Source of the DNA: Pseudomonas gingeri
GTDB taxonomy: Bacteria; Pseudomonadota; Gammaproteobacteria; Pseudomonadales; Pseudomonadaceae
Length of the DNA stretch: 64,000 bases
Assembly: GCF_013386115.1 (NCBI RefSeq)
Contig: NZ_JACAOR010000001.1
Location: 524,639-588,638 of the forward strand
Reading direction: 5' to 3'
The position numbers were made by a program, and so were the translations under genes. The notes below the pieces were generated by a model. It did no database searches. It saw only the letters and a program-made list of their open reading frames with translations, and had not been told where the DNA came from. The first letter of the stretch is position 1. Each line of letters starts with the position of its first letter. Positions 8,277 to 16,700 of this stretch are shown piece by piece.

Positions 8277-9533
8277 ATGAGCCAGATGGATCTGCGCCAG
8301 CGACCCGCCCCATGGAAGGCCTTGTGGGCTCTCCCCGTTCCGACCCGCTGGCTGCTGCTCGGCATCGGCGTATCGCGCATCGCTTCGTTCATGATCTGGC
8401 CCTTTATCGTCGTGGCGATGAACAAGCGCTTCGGTACGCCGATCACCGATATCGGCGCACAACTGGCCCTGGGTGCCCTGGTCTCCATCGCCCTGTCGCC
8501 CCTGGCCGGTTTTCTCGGCGATACCTTCAACGCCCGCAACCTGATGGTCTTCGGCTGCGTTCTCGGCGCCGCCTGCTTCCTGCTGATGGGACTGCTGCCC
8601 GGACAGACCAGCTACTTTGCCGCGATCATCGGCATGGCGGTGGCCCACAGCATTCTCGAACCGCTGCTGCGAGTGCTGCTGAGCGACACCGTGGCCAGCG
8701 ACGACGAGCGCACCTTTCTCTTCCATATCCGTTATTACGTGGTCAATTGCGCGGCCGCCAGCGGGCCGCTGATCGGCATGTGGTTCGCCAATCGCGAGAG
8801 CGACGCGGTGTTTCCCATCGCGGCCTGTGCCTACGGCCTGCTGGCGCTGACCATCGCCGGCGCCGCGCGCTACCGGCTGCAGTCGCCGCACCTGGCCGCT
8901 GCCGAATCGGCGTCGCCGCCCTTGCGGCAGGTCCTGCGGGCGATCCTCGACAGCCGGCTGTTCCTGACGATCATCGTCGCCAACTTCTTCCTGGTGCTGG
9001 TCTATGCCCAGATCGATGAATCGCTGACCTTCTATCTGCTGGAACTCAAGGTCGAGGACATCAACGGCCTGATCGCCATGATGAGCGTGACCAACGCCTC
9101 GGTGGTGCTGGTGTTCCACCTGTTCCTGATGGGCTGGCTGATCGACCTGGCGGACAAGCGCGCCTATGTCCTCGCCCTCGCCTGCCTGATGGTCGGCCAC
9201 GCCATCATCGCCCTCAACAGCGCAGGCCTGTGGTACGGCTGGGTGTTGGCCATCGGTTTCGCGACCCTGGCCGAGATCATCGTGATGCCGCTGTTCGCCA
9301 CCCTGATCGACCGCCTCGCGCCACCGGGCATGCGCGGCAGCTTTATTGGCATCTCCATGCTGGCCGGCCTCGGTTCGGCGCTGGCCCCACTGCTCGGCGC
9401 GCTGGTGATCAACCACTTTGGCGGCGTCGTGCTGTTTTCCGCGCTGGCCCTGGCCTGCCTGCCCATCGGCCTGCTGGGTTATCGGGCGCTGGCGGCGGGC
9501 CAGCCGGTCGCGGTGCCGGAGCCCGCGACATGA
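8277..9533 (+). CDS. MFS transporter, probable peptide-product exporter
   Basis: The 418-aa product starts MSQMDLRQRP at ATG 8277 and has about 12 hydrophobic segments. The loop 2-3 motif of MFS carriers is present (GFLGDTFNARNLMVFG), and a similar motif lies in the second half (LIDLADKRAYVLAL). It resembles the enterobactin-exporter/DHA1-like group in size, but the substrate is not readable. The stop overlaps the start of the phosphopantetheinyl transferase gene by 4 bases (ATGA). Coupling to a carrier-protein activating enzyme next to a large NRPS cluster makes export of the peptide product the likely role. The ribosome site before 8277 is weak. Confidence 0.85.
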   Translation: MSQMDLRQRPAPWKALWALPVPTRWLLLGIGVSRIASFMIWPFIVVAMNKRFGTPITDIGAQLALGALVSIALSPLAGFLGDTFNARNLMVFGCVLGAACFLLMGLLPGQTSYFAAIIGMAVAHSILEPLLRVLLSDTVASDDERTFLFHIRYYVVNCAAASGPLIGMWFANRESDAVFPIAACAYGLLALTIAGAARYRLQSPHLAAAESASPPLRQVLRAILDSRLFLTIIVANFFLVLVYAQIDESLTFYLLELKVEDINGLIAMMSVTNASVVLVFHLFLMGWLIDLADKRAYVLALACLMVGHAIIALNSAGLWYGWVLAIGFATLAEIIVMPLFATLIDRLAPPGMRGSFIGISMLAGLGSALAPLLGALVINHFGGVVLFSALALACLPIGLLGYRALAAGQPVAVPEPAT

Positions 9534-10246
9534 GCCTGGTGTGCATCGATGTCGCCGCGCCGCCGCTACCGGTGATCGCGGGCGCGCAACTGCACGCCTG
9601 CCGCTTCGAACACGGCCAGGGCGCCGTGTTGGCCTACGACGCCGGCCGGTTCGGTCGCCTCGAGCTGCCGCCGGCCCTGGCCAGTGCGGTGCCCGTCCGC
9701 CAGGCGGAATATCTGGCCGGGCGTTACTGCGCACGCCGCGCGGAGCACGCCCTGCACGGCCGCTACAGCGATATTCCCAGCGGCGCCGACCGTGCGCCGA
9801 TCTGGCCGTCAGGGCTGGTCGGCAGTCTGTCCCATGCCGGCGGTTATGCCCTGGCGATCGTCGGCGACAGCCAGTCGGGCTACCTGCCCGGCATCGATGT
9901 CGAGCACCTGGCGGGCGAGCCGGAACCCGAGGATGTCCAGCGACAGATTGCCAGTCGCGAGGAAATGGCCGTGCTCGAATCTCTCCTCGACGCGGCCGGG
10001 GCCTTTACCCTGATGTTTTCCGCCAAGGAAGCGATCTACAAGGCGCTGTATCCCAGGGTCCGGCGATTTATCGATTTCCATGAGGTGGCCTGTGTCGCCG
10101 CGGGGCCCGGCCACCTGCTGTTCGCCAGCCGCGACACGCTGCACGGCGTGCTGCCTCGCGACCTGCCCTTGCGCGTGGCCTATGCCGTGCAGGACGCGCG
10201 GGTCTTCACCCTTTGTCAGGTCGAACTCGGAGTGATCCAGGGATGA
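9530..10246 (+). CDS. 4'-phosphopantetheinyl transferase, EntD/Sfp type
   Basis: The 238-aa product starts MSLVCIDVAA at ATG 9530, overlapping the MFS stop by 4 bases. The two signature motifs are present: GIDVEHL at about residues 121-127 (first Mg2+ ligand Asp) and FSAKEAIYKALYP at about residues 163-175. Upstream, AEYLAGRYCARRAEHAL and GSLSHAGGYALAIVG match the EntD-like substrate region. The enzyme moves the phosphopantetheine arm of CoA onto the conserved Ser of carrier domains. The adjacent minus-strand operon has eight PCPs and one ACP, all needing this modification. Its own stop overlaps the GSCFA gene start (ATGA). Confidence 0.93.
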   Translation: MSLVCIDVAAPPLPVIAGAQLHACRFEHGQGAVLAYDAGRFGRLELPPALASAVPVRQAEYLAGRYCARRAEHALHGRYSDIPSGADRAPIWPSGLVGSLSHAGGYALAIVGDSQSGYLPGIDVEHLAGEPEPEDVQRQIASREEMAVLESLLDAAGAFTLMFSAKEAIYKALYPRVRRFIDFHEVACVAAGPGHLLFASRDTLHGVLPRDLPLRVAYAVQDARVFTLCQVELGVIQG

Positions 10247-11307
10247 ATCCTTACCAACTGCTGGCGCCACGTTCGTTCTGGCGCAGCGCCGTCGCGCAAC
10301 GGACGGCCTTGTCGATGAGCGAGCTGTGGCTGCCGGAATTCGCCATCGAGCGCGACGACGCCATCGTCACCGCCGGCTCCTGCTTCGCCCAGCATATCGG
10401 CCGGGCAATGGTCGCCCGCGCCATGAACTGGATCGATAGCGAACCGGCGCCGGCCGGCCTGTCGGAGGCCGAGTGCAAGGCCCGCCACTATGGCGTGTTT
10501 TCCCTGCGCACCGGCAACCTCTATACCCCGGCGATGTTGCGCCAATGGCTGGAGTGGGCCTTGCTGGACCGGGCGATGCCCGAGCAGGTCTGGAGCCGCG
10601 ACGGGCGCTTCTTCGACCCCATGCGCCCCGCCGTCGAGCCCGCCGGCTATGCGAGCCTGGAAGCCTTGCGGGACGCCCGCCGGACCACACTGGCGGCCAT
10701 CAAGGCGGCGATCCGACGGGCCAAAGTGTTTGTCTTCACCCTGGGCCTGACCGAGGCCTGGGTCGACCGGCACACTTCGCTGGTCTACCCGCTCTGCCCC
10801 GGCACCTTGCACGGCACCTTCGATCCGCAAGCCCATGCCTTGCGCAATTTCGGCTTTCTCGACAGCTACCGCGAAATGACCACGGCGCTTGAACTGCTGC
10901 GCTCGGTGAATCCGGGTATCCGTCTGCTGCTGACGGTCTCGCCGGTGCCGCTGACTGCCACGGCCACCGGCCAGCATGTGCTGAGCGCCACCACCTATTC
11001 CAAGTCGGTGCTGCGCGCCGTCGCCGGCCAGCTCTGTGAAGAGCAGCGCGATGTCGACTATTTCCCGTCCTACGAGATCATCACCGGCACGCCGTTCAAG
11101 GCCGCCTTCTACCAGGACAACCAGCGCGAGGTCACGCCCGAGGGCGTGGCCTTCGTCATGCAGCAGTTTTTTGCCGCGCTCGAGCCGAAACCGGCGTCTG
11201 CCGCGGCGCCCGGCACGGCCATTGCCCACCTGCCCAGCGAGGACCTTGTTTGTGAAGACGCCGTACTCGACTACTACGCCCAGCCCCAGGTTCCTGCTGC
11301 TGGGTGA
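10243..11307 (+). CDS. GSCFA-domain protein
   Basis: The 354-aa product starts MNPYQLLAPR at ATG 10243, overlapping the previous stop by 4 bases. The name motif is clear at about residues 43-49 (TAGSCFAQHIG). Further family blocks include RHYGVFSLRTGNLYTPAMLRQ, VFVFTLGLTEAW, LLTVSPVPLTAT and VDYFPSYEIITG. GSCFA domains are related to the SGNH/GDSL hydrolase fold, but most members have no assigned activity; some are thought to be esterases or acyltransferases. It sits in an operon with an exporter, a phosphopantetheinyl transferase and a second SGNH-like gene, so a tailoring or release step on the peptide product is plausible. That is an inference from position. Confidence 0.85.
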   Translation: MNPYQLLAPRSFWRSAVAQRTALSMSELWLPEFAIERDDAIVTAGSCFAQHIGRAMVARAMNWIDSEPAPAGLSEAECKARHYGVFSLRTGNLYTPAMLRQWLEWALLDRAMPEQVWSRDGRFFDPMRPAVEPAGYASLEALRDARRTTLAAIKAAIRRAKVFVFTLGLTEAWVDRHTSLVYPLCPGTLHGTFDPQAHALRNFGFLDSYREMTTALELLRSVNPGIRLLLTVSPVPLTATATGQHVLSATTYSKSVLRAVAGQLCEEQRDVDYFPSYEIITGTPFKAAFYQDNQREVTPEGVAFVMQQFFAALEPKPASAAAPGTAIAHLPSEDLVCEDAVLDYYAQPQVPAAG

Positions 11308-11944
11308 CTCCAACAGCGGTCCGATCGGCAAGGCCGCGCAGGCCCGCGCACTGCCGTTCAGCGGCGGACCGCTGGGGGCCGGGCGGGATTTCAATGTCGA
11401 CTTCTTCGTGGCCTCGGCGGATGACCTGGGGTTTCGCGATCCGGAGATGGACCAGCGCTATCGCCAGGCCCTGGCACTGGCGGGTGTTGCGCACCTGGGC
11501 CAACTGTCGGTGCCGCTGGTGAGCACCCTGGGCATGAGCGTGCATTTCCTCGCCAGTCGCCCGAACTGGCACTGCTACCAGGATGAACACGGCGAATTCG
11601 ATCCGGGCTTTCTGTCCGGGGCGTTGTTCGAGTCGATCATCGACGCCATGAGTCGCCATGCCCTGGCGTTCTACGAACGGGCTCTGGCCCTGGGGCTCAG
11701 GGTGCTGGTCGTCCTGCCGCCACAGCGCGTCCCGGAGTTTTCCGATGCGCGGGTGTTCCCGGCGGCGCAGGCGGTGTTGATTCGCCGGCTCCAGGCGCTG
11801 GGCATCGAGCTGATCGACGTGCGCAGCATCGCGACCGGCGAGGACGGCTGGCAACACCCGCGCTACTGCGAAATCGACGACCCCCTGCATGGCAACCTCG
11901 CCTTTGGCGGGCTGATCGTCGACGCGCTGCTCGAACGCCTCTAG
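11252..11944 (+). CDS. SGNH-like hydrolase/acyltransferase, GTG start
   Basis: The 230-aa product starts at GTG 11252 (MKTPYSTTTP), with GAGGA 8 nt upstream. This start lies inside the preceding gene, overlapping it by 56 bases in another frame. There is no better start: the first conserved block, FLLLGDSNSGPIG at about residues 16-28, follows directly. GDSN corresponds to block I (catalytic Ser) of SGNH enzymes. EIDDPLHGN near residues 208-216 corresponds to block V (Asp-x-x-His). The middle has LRVLVVLPPQRVPEF. It pairs with the GSCFA protein upstream, giving two SGNH-related enzymes in tandem. Possible roles are O-acyl transfer or ester hydrolysis on the NRPS product; neither is shown. Confidence 0.75.
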   Translation: MKTPYSTTTPSPRFLLLGDSNSGPIGKAAQARALPFSGGPLGAGRDFNVDFFVASADDLGFRDPEMDQRYRQALALAGVAHLGQLSVPLVSTLGMSVHFLASRPNWHCYQDEHGEFDPGFLSGALFESIIDAMSRHALAFYERALALGLRVLVVLPPQRVPEFSDARVFPAAQAVLIRRLQALGIELIDVRSIATGEDGWQHPRYCEIDDPLHGNLAFGGLIVDALLERL

Positions 11945-12138
11945 GCTCCGTACGAAAACTCGCCGAGCGGCGATCAGGCAAGGCAAAAACAGGCGAGCAA
12001 GCGGAGTGTAGGGACCTACATGAGCATTACTCGCTTCGCTCGCCCTTCGGGCCGTCCTTCGGACGTTCTCACTTTGTTCGTGCGAGCCTGTTTTTAACGC
12101 AGCATGATCGTCGCGCAGGTAGTTTTCGTAGAGAGCCT
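11943..12138. repeat. 196-bp imperfect palindrome with terminal inverted repeats, MITE-like
   Basis: The ends are AGGCTCCGTACGAAAAC (11943) and GTTTTCGTAGAGAGCCT (ending 12138), which are inverted copies with 15 of 17 matches. Pairing continues inward: GCGGCGATCAGGC against GCGACGATCATGC, and AAAAACAGGCGAGC against AAAAACAGGCTCGC, all read toward the centre. The whole unit could fold into one long stem. It fills the gap between two convergent operons exactly. Its left end overlaps the SGNH gene's TAG stop and its right end touches the TauD gene's TGA stop. It may be a small non-autonomous mobile element that now acts as a two-way terminator. No transposase is present. Confidence 0.7.
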
Positions 12139-13007
12139 CACGCCTGGGGCTGCTCGCCAAGAATGGTCACCCGCTCGCCATAACGCGAGTGCGGGAAATA
12201 ATCCCAGACCGCGTGGTGCTGGGTGCAGCGGTTGTCCCAGAACACCAGGGTATTGGGCTCCCAGCGTACCCGGCAGGTCAGGATCGGCTCCCGTGCCACC
12301 AGGTCGAACAGCAGCTTCAGCAGCGCCTGGCTTTCAGCTTCGGACAACTGGGTGATATGCGAGGTGAACCCGGAATTGACGAACAGGGTCTTGCGCCCGG
12401 TCTGCGGATGCCGCACCACCACCGGATGCTCGCTTTTGGGCAGGTCGGCGGGCGCCTGGTAGCCCTTCCAGGGAATCGCACCGTCATGGACCGCCGTCAG
12501 GCCCTGGAGGAAATCCTGCATGACCGGTGACAGCATTTCCAGGGCCAGGTGCATATTGGCGAACAGGGTATCGCCACCGGTGCCGATCGCCGGGGTTTCC
12601 TTGATATACAGCATCGAGCCCAGCGACGGCGCCAGGTCGGCGGTGCCGTCGGTATGCCAGGCTTCCCCGGCGACGAAGCGCGACTGCGCGGTGGCGCGGA
12701 TCACCACCAGTTCCGGGTCGTCGCCATCGATATCTTCCAGCGGCAAGGCCCGCAATTCCCCGAACAACCGGCCAAAGGCCTTGTGCTGCTCGACGCTCAG
12801 GTGCTGGTCGCGAAACACCAGCACATGGTTCTCCAGAAAGGCCCGGCGAATCTCCGCCAGTTGCCCGGGCGTCAGCTCCCGGGACAGATCCACCCCGCCG
12901 ATATGCGCACCGATGATCGGCGTCAGGCGATCAACCGTGATGTGCTGGTACGGCGCCCGAGGTTCGCCGGCGATTTTCTCGACTGCCTTCAATGCCCACT
13001 GATCCAT
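12138..13007 (-). CDS. TauD/TfdA-family Fe(II)/2-oxoglutarate dioxygenase
   Basis: The 289-aa product starts MDQWALKAVE at ATG 13007, with GAGG 5 nt upstream. The iron-binding triad is visible: HTD at 118-120 (AWHTDG) and the distal His264 in NRCTQHHA. The 2-oxoglutarate-binding Arg is probably Arg279 (YGERVTI). VLVFRDQHL and TGGDTLFANMH are typical TauD-family segments. The family includes taurine dioxygenase and many amino-acid hydroxylases of NRPS pathways, such as SyrP-type and detoxin-type enzymes. It is the last gene of the synthetase operon, 15 bases after the unknown gene. Hydroxylation of an amino-acid unit, perhaps the proline-derived one, is the likely job. Confidence 0.9.
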   Translation of the reverse strand: MDQWALKAVEKIAGEPRAPYQHITVDRLTPIIGAHIGGVDLSRELTPGQLAEIRRAFLENHVLVFRDQHLSVEQHKAFGRLFGELRALPLEDIDGDDPELVVIRATAQSRFVAGEAWHTDGTADLAPSLGSMLYIKETPAIGTGGDTLFANMHLALEMLSPVMQDFLQGLTAVHDGAIPWKGYQAPADLPKSEHPVVVRHPQTGRKTLFVNSGFTSHITQLSEAESQALLKLLFDLVAREPILTCRVRWEPNTLVFWDNRCTQHHAVWDYFPHSRYGERVTILGEQPQA

Positions 13008-13022
13008 GTTCCCTCACCTTTT

Positions 13023-13703
13023 TTAAGAATTTATCAAACCTTCTGCCAGGTCCCGCAACATCCGCCGCCGGCACTCGCCGTCCTGCTCGCCACTGCCGGC
13101 ACAGGCCAGGGCCCAGACACGGGTGGCGCCGACGCAGATCCCGGCATAACCGGCGGCATCGTCATCGGCGAAGATGCCCGCGGCCAAGTGGGCGTAGGCC
13201 CGGCTGTTGGCATCGGCGAAAGCCGCCGCGTTGGCTTCGGTGCTGAGTTCGGCGTAGTAGTCGGCGTAGCCCCGGGCATCGCCGAAATGCTCGGCGATCA
13301 TGGCGGTGTTGGCCGGCGCCGTGGCGTACTCCAGGGCCATCGCATGGGCCCGGGCATAACCCGTGGCATAGGGAAAAGCCCGTCGATACAGGGCCGGCAG
13401 CAGCGGCTTGAGCGCCGCCAGCCATTCCCCGCGACGACCGTTGACTCCGAGGGCGGCGCGCCGATGCAATTGCTGCAGGGCCACCACGCTCGCGTGATCG
13501 CTATTCTCGATGCCTTCAGGCAACCGTGGCAGTACCACTTCGGCCTGCCAGGCATGGACCCACGCAAACGGTACCGGGCCGCCAAGATGGGTCAGCGCCG
13601 CCTGCAAGTCGTTGCACCAGCGTTGCACCCAGTCCGCGGGTTGTCCGGCGAGCAGCACCGGGACCAGCGCCCGCAGCCAGTCGGGTTGTGCTTCAAGGTG
13701 CAT
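13023..13703 (-). CDS. Protein of unknown function, coupled to the last synthetase gene
   Basis: The 226-aa product starts MHLEAQPDWL at ATG 13703. AAGGAG lies 7 nt upstream, inside the end of the preceding synthetase gene; the two coding regions overlap by 11 bases. It is Ala-rich and mostly helical in appearance, with no signal peptide or membrane span. Aromatic/Ala repeats occur in the C-terminal half (GYARAHAMALEYA, YADYYAEL, SRAYAHLAAGIFAD). Two Cys-containing stretches close the protein. I recognise no catalytic motif and no family. Translational coupling to a synthetase with a TauD gene following points to a pathway-specific role: partner protein, tailoring enzyme or immunity. Confidence 0.75.
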   Translation of the reverse strand: MHLEAQPDWLRALVPVLLAGQPADWVQRWCNDLQAALTHLGGPVPFAWVHAWQAEVVLPRLPEGIENSDHASVVALQQLHRRAALGVNGRRGEWLAALKPLLPALYRRAFPYATGYARAHAMALEYATAPANTAMIAEHFGDARGYADYYAELSTEANAAAFADANSRAYAHLAAGIFADDDAAGYAGICVGATRVWALACAGSGEQDGECRRRMLRDLAEGLINS

Positions 13704-16700
13704 GCCGTTCTCCTTGCCCGTCGCTGCCGATGGCCTCGGCAATCAGCCGGGCCCAGCGTCCGCCGACGATGCCGTAGTGATCGGTGTCCAGCACCCGCCA
13801 TTCCAGCAAATGAGGCAGCAACCCTTGCCAGGCCCGCTGCAACTCGTCGGCCTGCCAGCCCCGGCCGACGCCGTAGGGATTGGCCTGGCTGGCGATAAAT
13901 AGCCGGGCCGGGGTGTCCGCCAAGGCCGGCGGCGTGAACGTCGCCATGCTGCTCATGTTGTGTTTGCAGCAGGTGGTCAGCCGTTGCAGGTAACCCTGCA
14001 TTTCCTCGGACAACCCCCGTGCGTCCGCCTCGGGCCAGCGTTGGGCGAATTCGCGCTGGAACACCGCCTCGATCTGCCGCTCATCCATTCGCGCCAGTTC
14101 GACGCCCGCGTCCGGTGCCGGCGGGTCGATCAGATACAGCCGGGGTGGCGCCAGGCCCATCTGCCCCGCCGCCGCGCACATGGCCTGGGCGACCCACGCA
14201 CCGAAGGACCAGCCGGCCAGCCGCCAGCCAAAGGACTGGCGCGGGAAACGCGCCTGCAAGGACTCCAGGTAGCAGGCGGCCCGTTGCGCGAGACTGATCG
14301 GCGGCAGCCCCAGATGCTGCAACGCCGGGTCGGCGATCACGCAGACCCCCAGGGTCTCGGGCAATGCCGCCACCAGTTCGCGATAGGCCTGCACGTCGCC
14401 CCCGACCGGATGCACCAGGCACAGCCATTCCCGGCCGGCACCGGGACTCCAGATATCCAGTTGCACCGCGCCGGCCCAGTCGCTGACGCTGGCCCCAGCC
14501 CCAGCCCCGGCGGCATCGATCAGCGCCAGGACTTCCCGCAGGCTGACCTTGTGGCTGAACTGCGACAGTTGCAGGCCGACGCCCAGTCCCGACTGCACCT
14601 CGTCGATCAGGTCGAGCAAGGTCAGCGAGTCCGCGCCCAGTTCGTACAGCGAGGCATCGTCGGGCAAGGTTTCCAGGCCGAGCCATTGGCACAGGCAAGC
14701 GCGCAGGTGCCCGGCCGGGTCGACGCCGGCGGCGGCACTCTTGGCCACGGTCGCGCCAGCGCCGTGGCGACGCGGGTAAAAGGCCCGCGACGCCACGATC
14801 GAGGTGGTCGACACCAGGCACTGCGGCAGTTGCATCGCCAGGGCCAGGTCGAACACCCGGGCGCCCTCTTCGACCGACAGGCCGAGCGCCAGGTGACGTT
14901 GATGGGCTTCGTCGTTGGAGGTGACGGCCGTGGCCATGCCGCGGTCGCGCCAGATATCCCAGTTGAGGCCCAGGCGTACGCAACCTCCCGCCTGCGCACG
15001 GTAATGGGCAAAGCCATCCAGCACGCCACTGGCGGCGGCATAGTCCAGATGCCCCGCACCGCCGAACACCGCCGACATCGACGAGCAGTACAGGACAAAG
15101 CCCGGAGCCAGCCTCGCGATCAGCGCTTCCACCGCCAGCATGCCCAGGGTCTTGGCGGCCATGGCCGAATCCATCTGCCGCGCATCGCGATGGCGGACCA
15201 GGCCGCCGGCACCGACGCCCGCCGCATGAATGACCCCGGCCAGTTCGCCATGACGCTCGGCGAGCTGTTCGAGTACCGCCGGCCAGCGGGCCAGATCGGC
15301 GATATCGGCCTGCAGGTTGTCGATACGCTCACGGTAGGCCAGCAGGTTCGCCGGCAGTTCGCCCCGGCGCGAGATCAGCACCATCCGCCGCCCTGGCGCT
15401 TGCAGCAGGTGTTCGCAGAGGCTGCTGCCGATTCCACCGCTCCCGCCAAGGACCAGGAAGGTCCCGGTCAAGGGCAGCAAGGCCGAAGTTTCCGGCGCCG
15501 ACGGTGCCGGGCTGGCGATCAGCCGCGGTTGCCACAGGTAGTCGCCGCGAATCGCCAGGCGCCGGGGCAATGCCGCCGGATCGCTGAGCAGCGCCGCCAG
15601 CCGGTCGGCCTGGCTCGCCCAGTGTGCCGAGGGCAGGTCCAGCCAGTGGCAGCGCAGCGGATATTCCTGCGGCAGCACTTCGCAGGCCCCGGCCAGGGCG
15701 CCGAGTTCCGGTCGCTGTACCTCGCCTTCGACCGCGCAGGCCTGCCAGGACAGCAGCCACAGGCGCAATCTTGTCGGGCGTGAGTCGCCCCAGGCCTGCA
15801 TCAAGGCCGCCAGGGTGTCCAGGCAGGCCCACTGGGCCGCCGCCAGGCTCTGTTCGTTCACCGCGCCGCCGACCGACAACGGCAAGGCGTGCAGCCAATC
15901 CAGTTCGGCCACTTGCGGCTCGACGACATCCGCCAGCAGCGGCAGCAGCGCCTGCGGATCACTCGGGTCCAGTTCAAAACGGTCCGGCCCCAGGCGCCGC
16001 GAGCCATTGCCGGCACGCACTTGGACCACTCGCCGATAAACGCCGCCCAGTGCATCGAGCAAGGTGTTGTCCAGGGCCTCGTTGGCACAGACCACCAGGG
16101 TCTCGCGGCGCACATCGGCCGGCGTGGTGCTCAAGCGGCGCACCCGCAGCCACTGGCGCTGGTGGAACCACTCCGGCAAGGGCTTGCGGGCTGGCTCCGG
16201 CGGGGTTTCAGGGATCGGGGCCGGGTCCGGCGTCGACAGTTGGAACCGGCAGGTCTCCAGATCGAACGCCGATGGCCCGAGGTCCCAGGGCGGTGGCGCC
16301 GAACGTTTCGGCCAGTCGATCCGGGCGCCGTCGTACCAGGCTTGCAGGATCTCCCCGGGCGTCGCGCCATGGGCCGGCCAGCGCCGGGTCGACAGCGGCA
16401 CTTCGCGGATCGACGTTTCGTCCGCCACCCACGGTTCCCCCGCTCGACACTCCACGCCGTAGCGCCAACGGTGCTGGCGGCGCCCCGATTGCAGGTAGCG
16501 CAACACCGCCTCAAGGCGATGTGGGAACTGGTCCAGGTACGCCTTGATCGTCGCCATGTTGCGCAGCAGTGCGCTGCGACTCCGGGCGCTGAGCAGCAGG
16601 CACGGGATGCCGGGCGCCGCCGCCGGCTCGGCCACGGGCGCCGCGCCGACAATCACATGGGCATTGGTGCCGCCGATGCCGAAGCTGCTGACTCCCGCCA

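Noticed and set aside
6130..9734. Minus-strand frames opposite rlhA and the MFS gene
   Set aside because: Shadows of genes with recognisable domains; no ribosome sites or family motifs.
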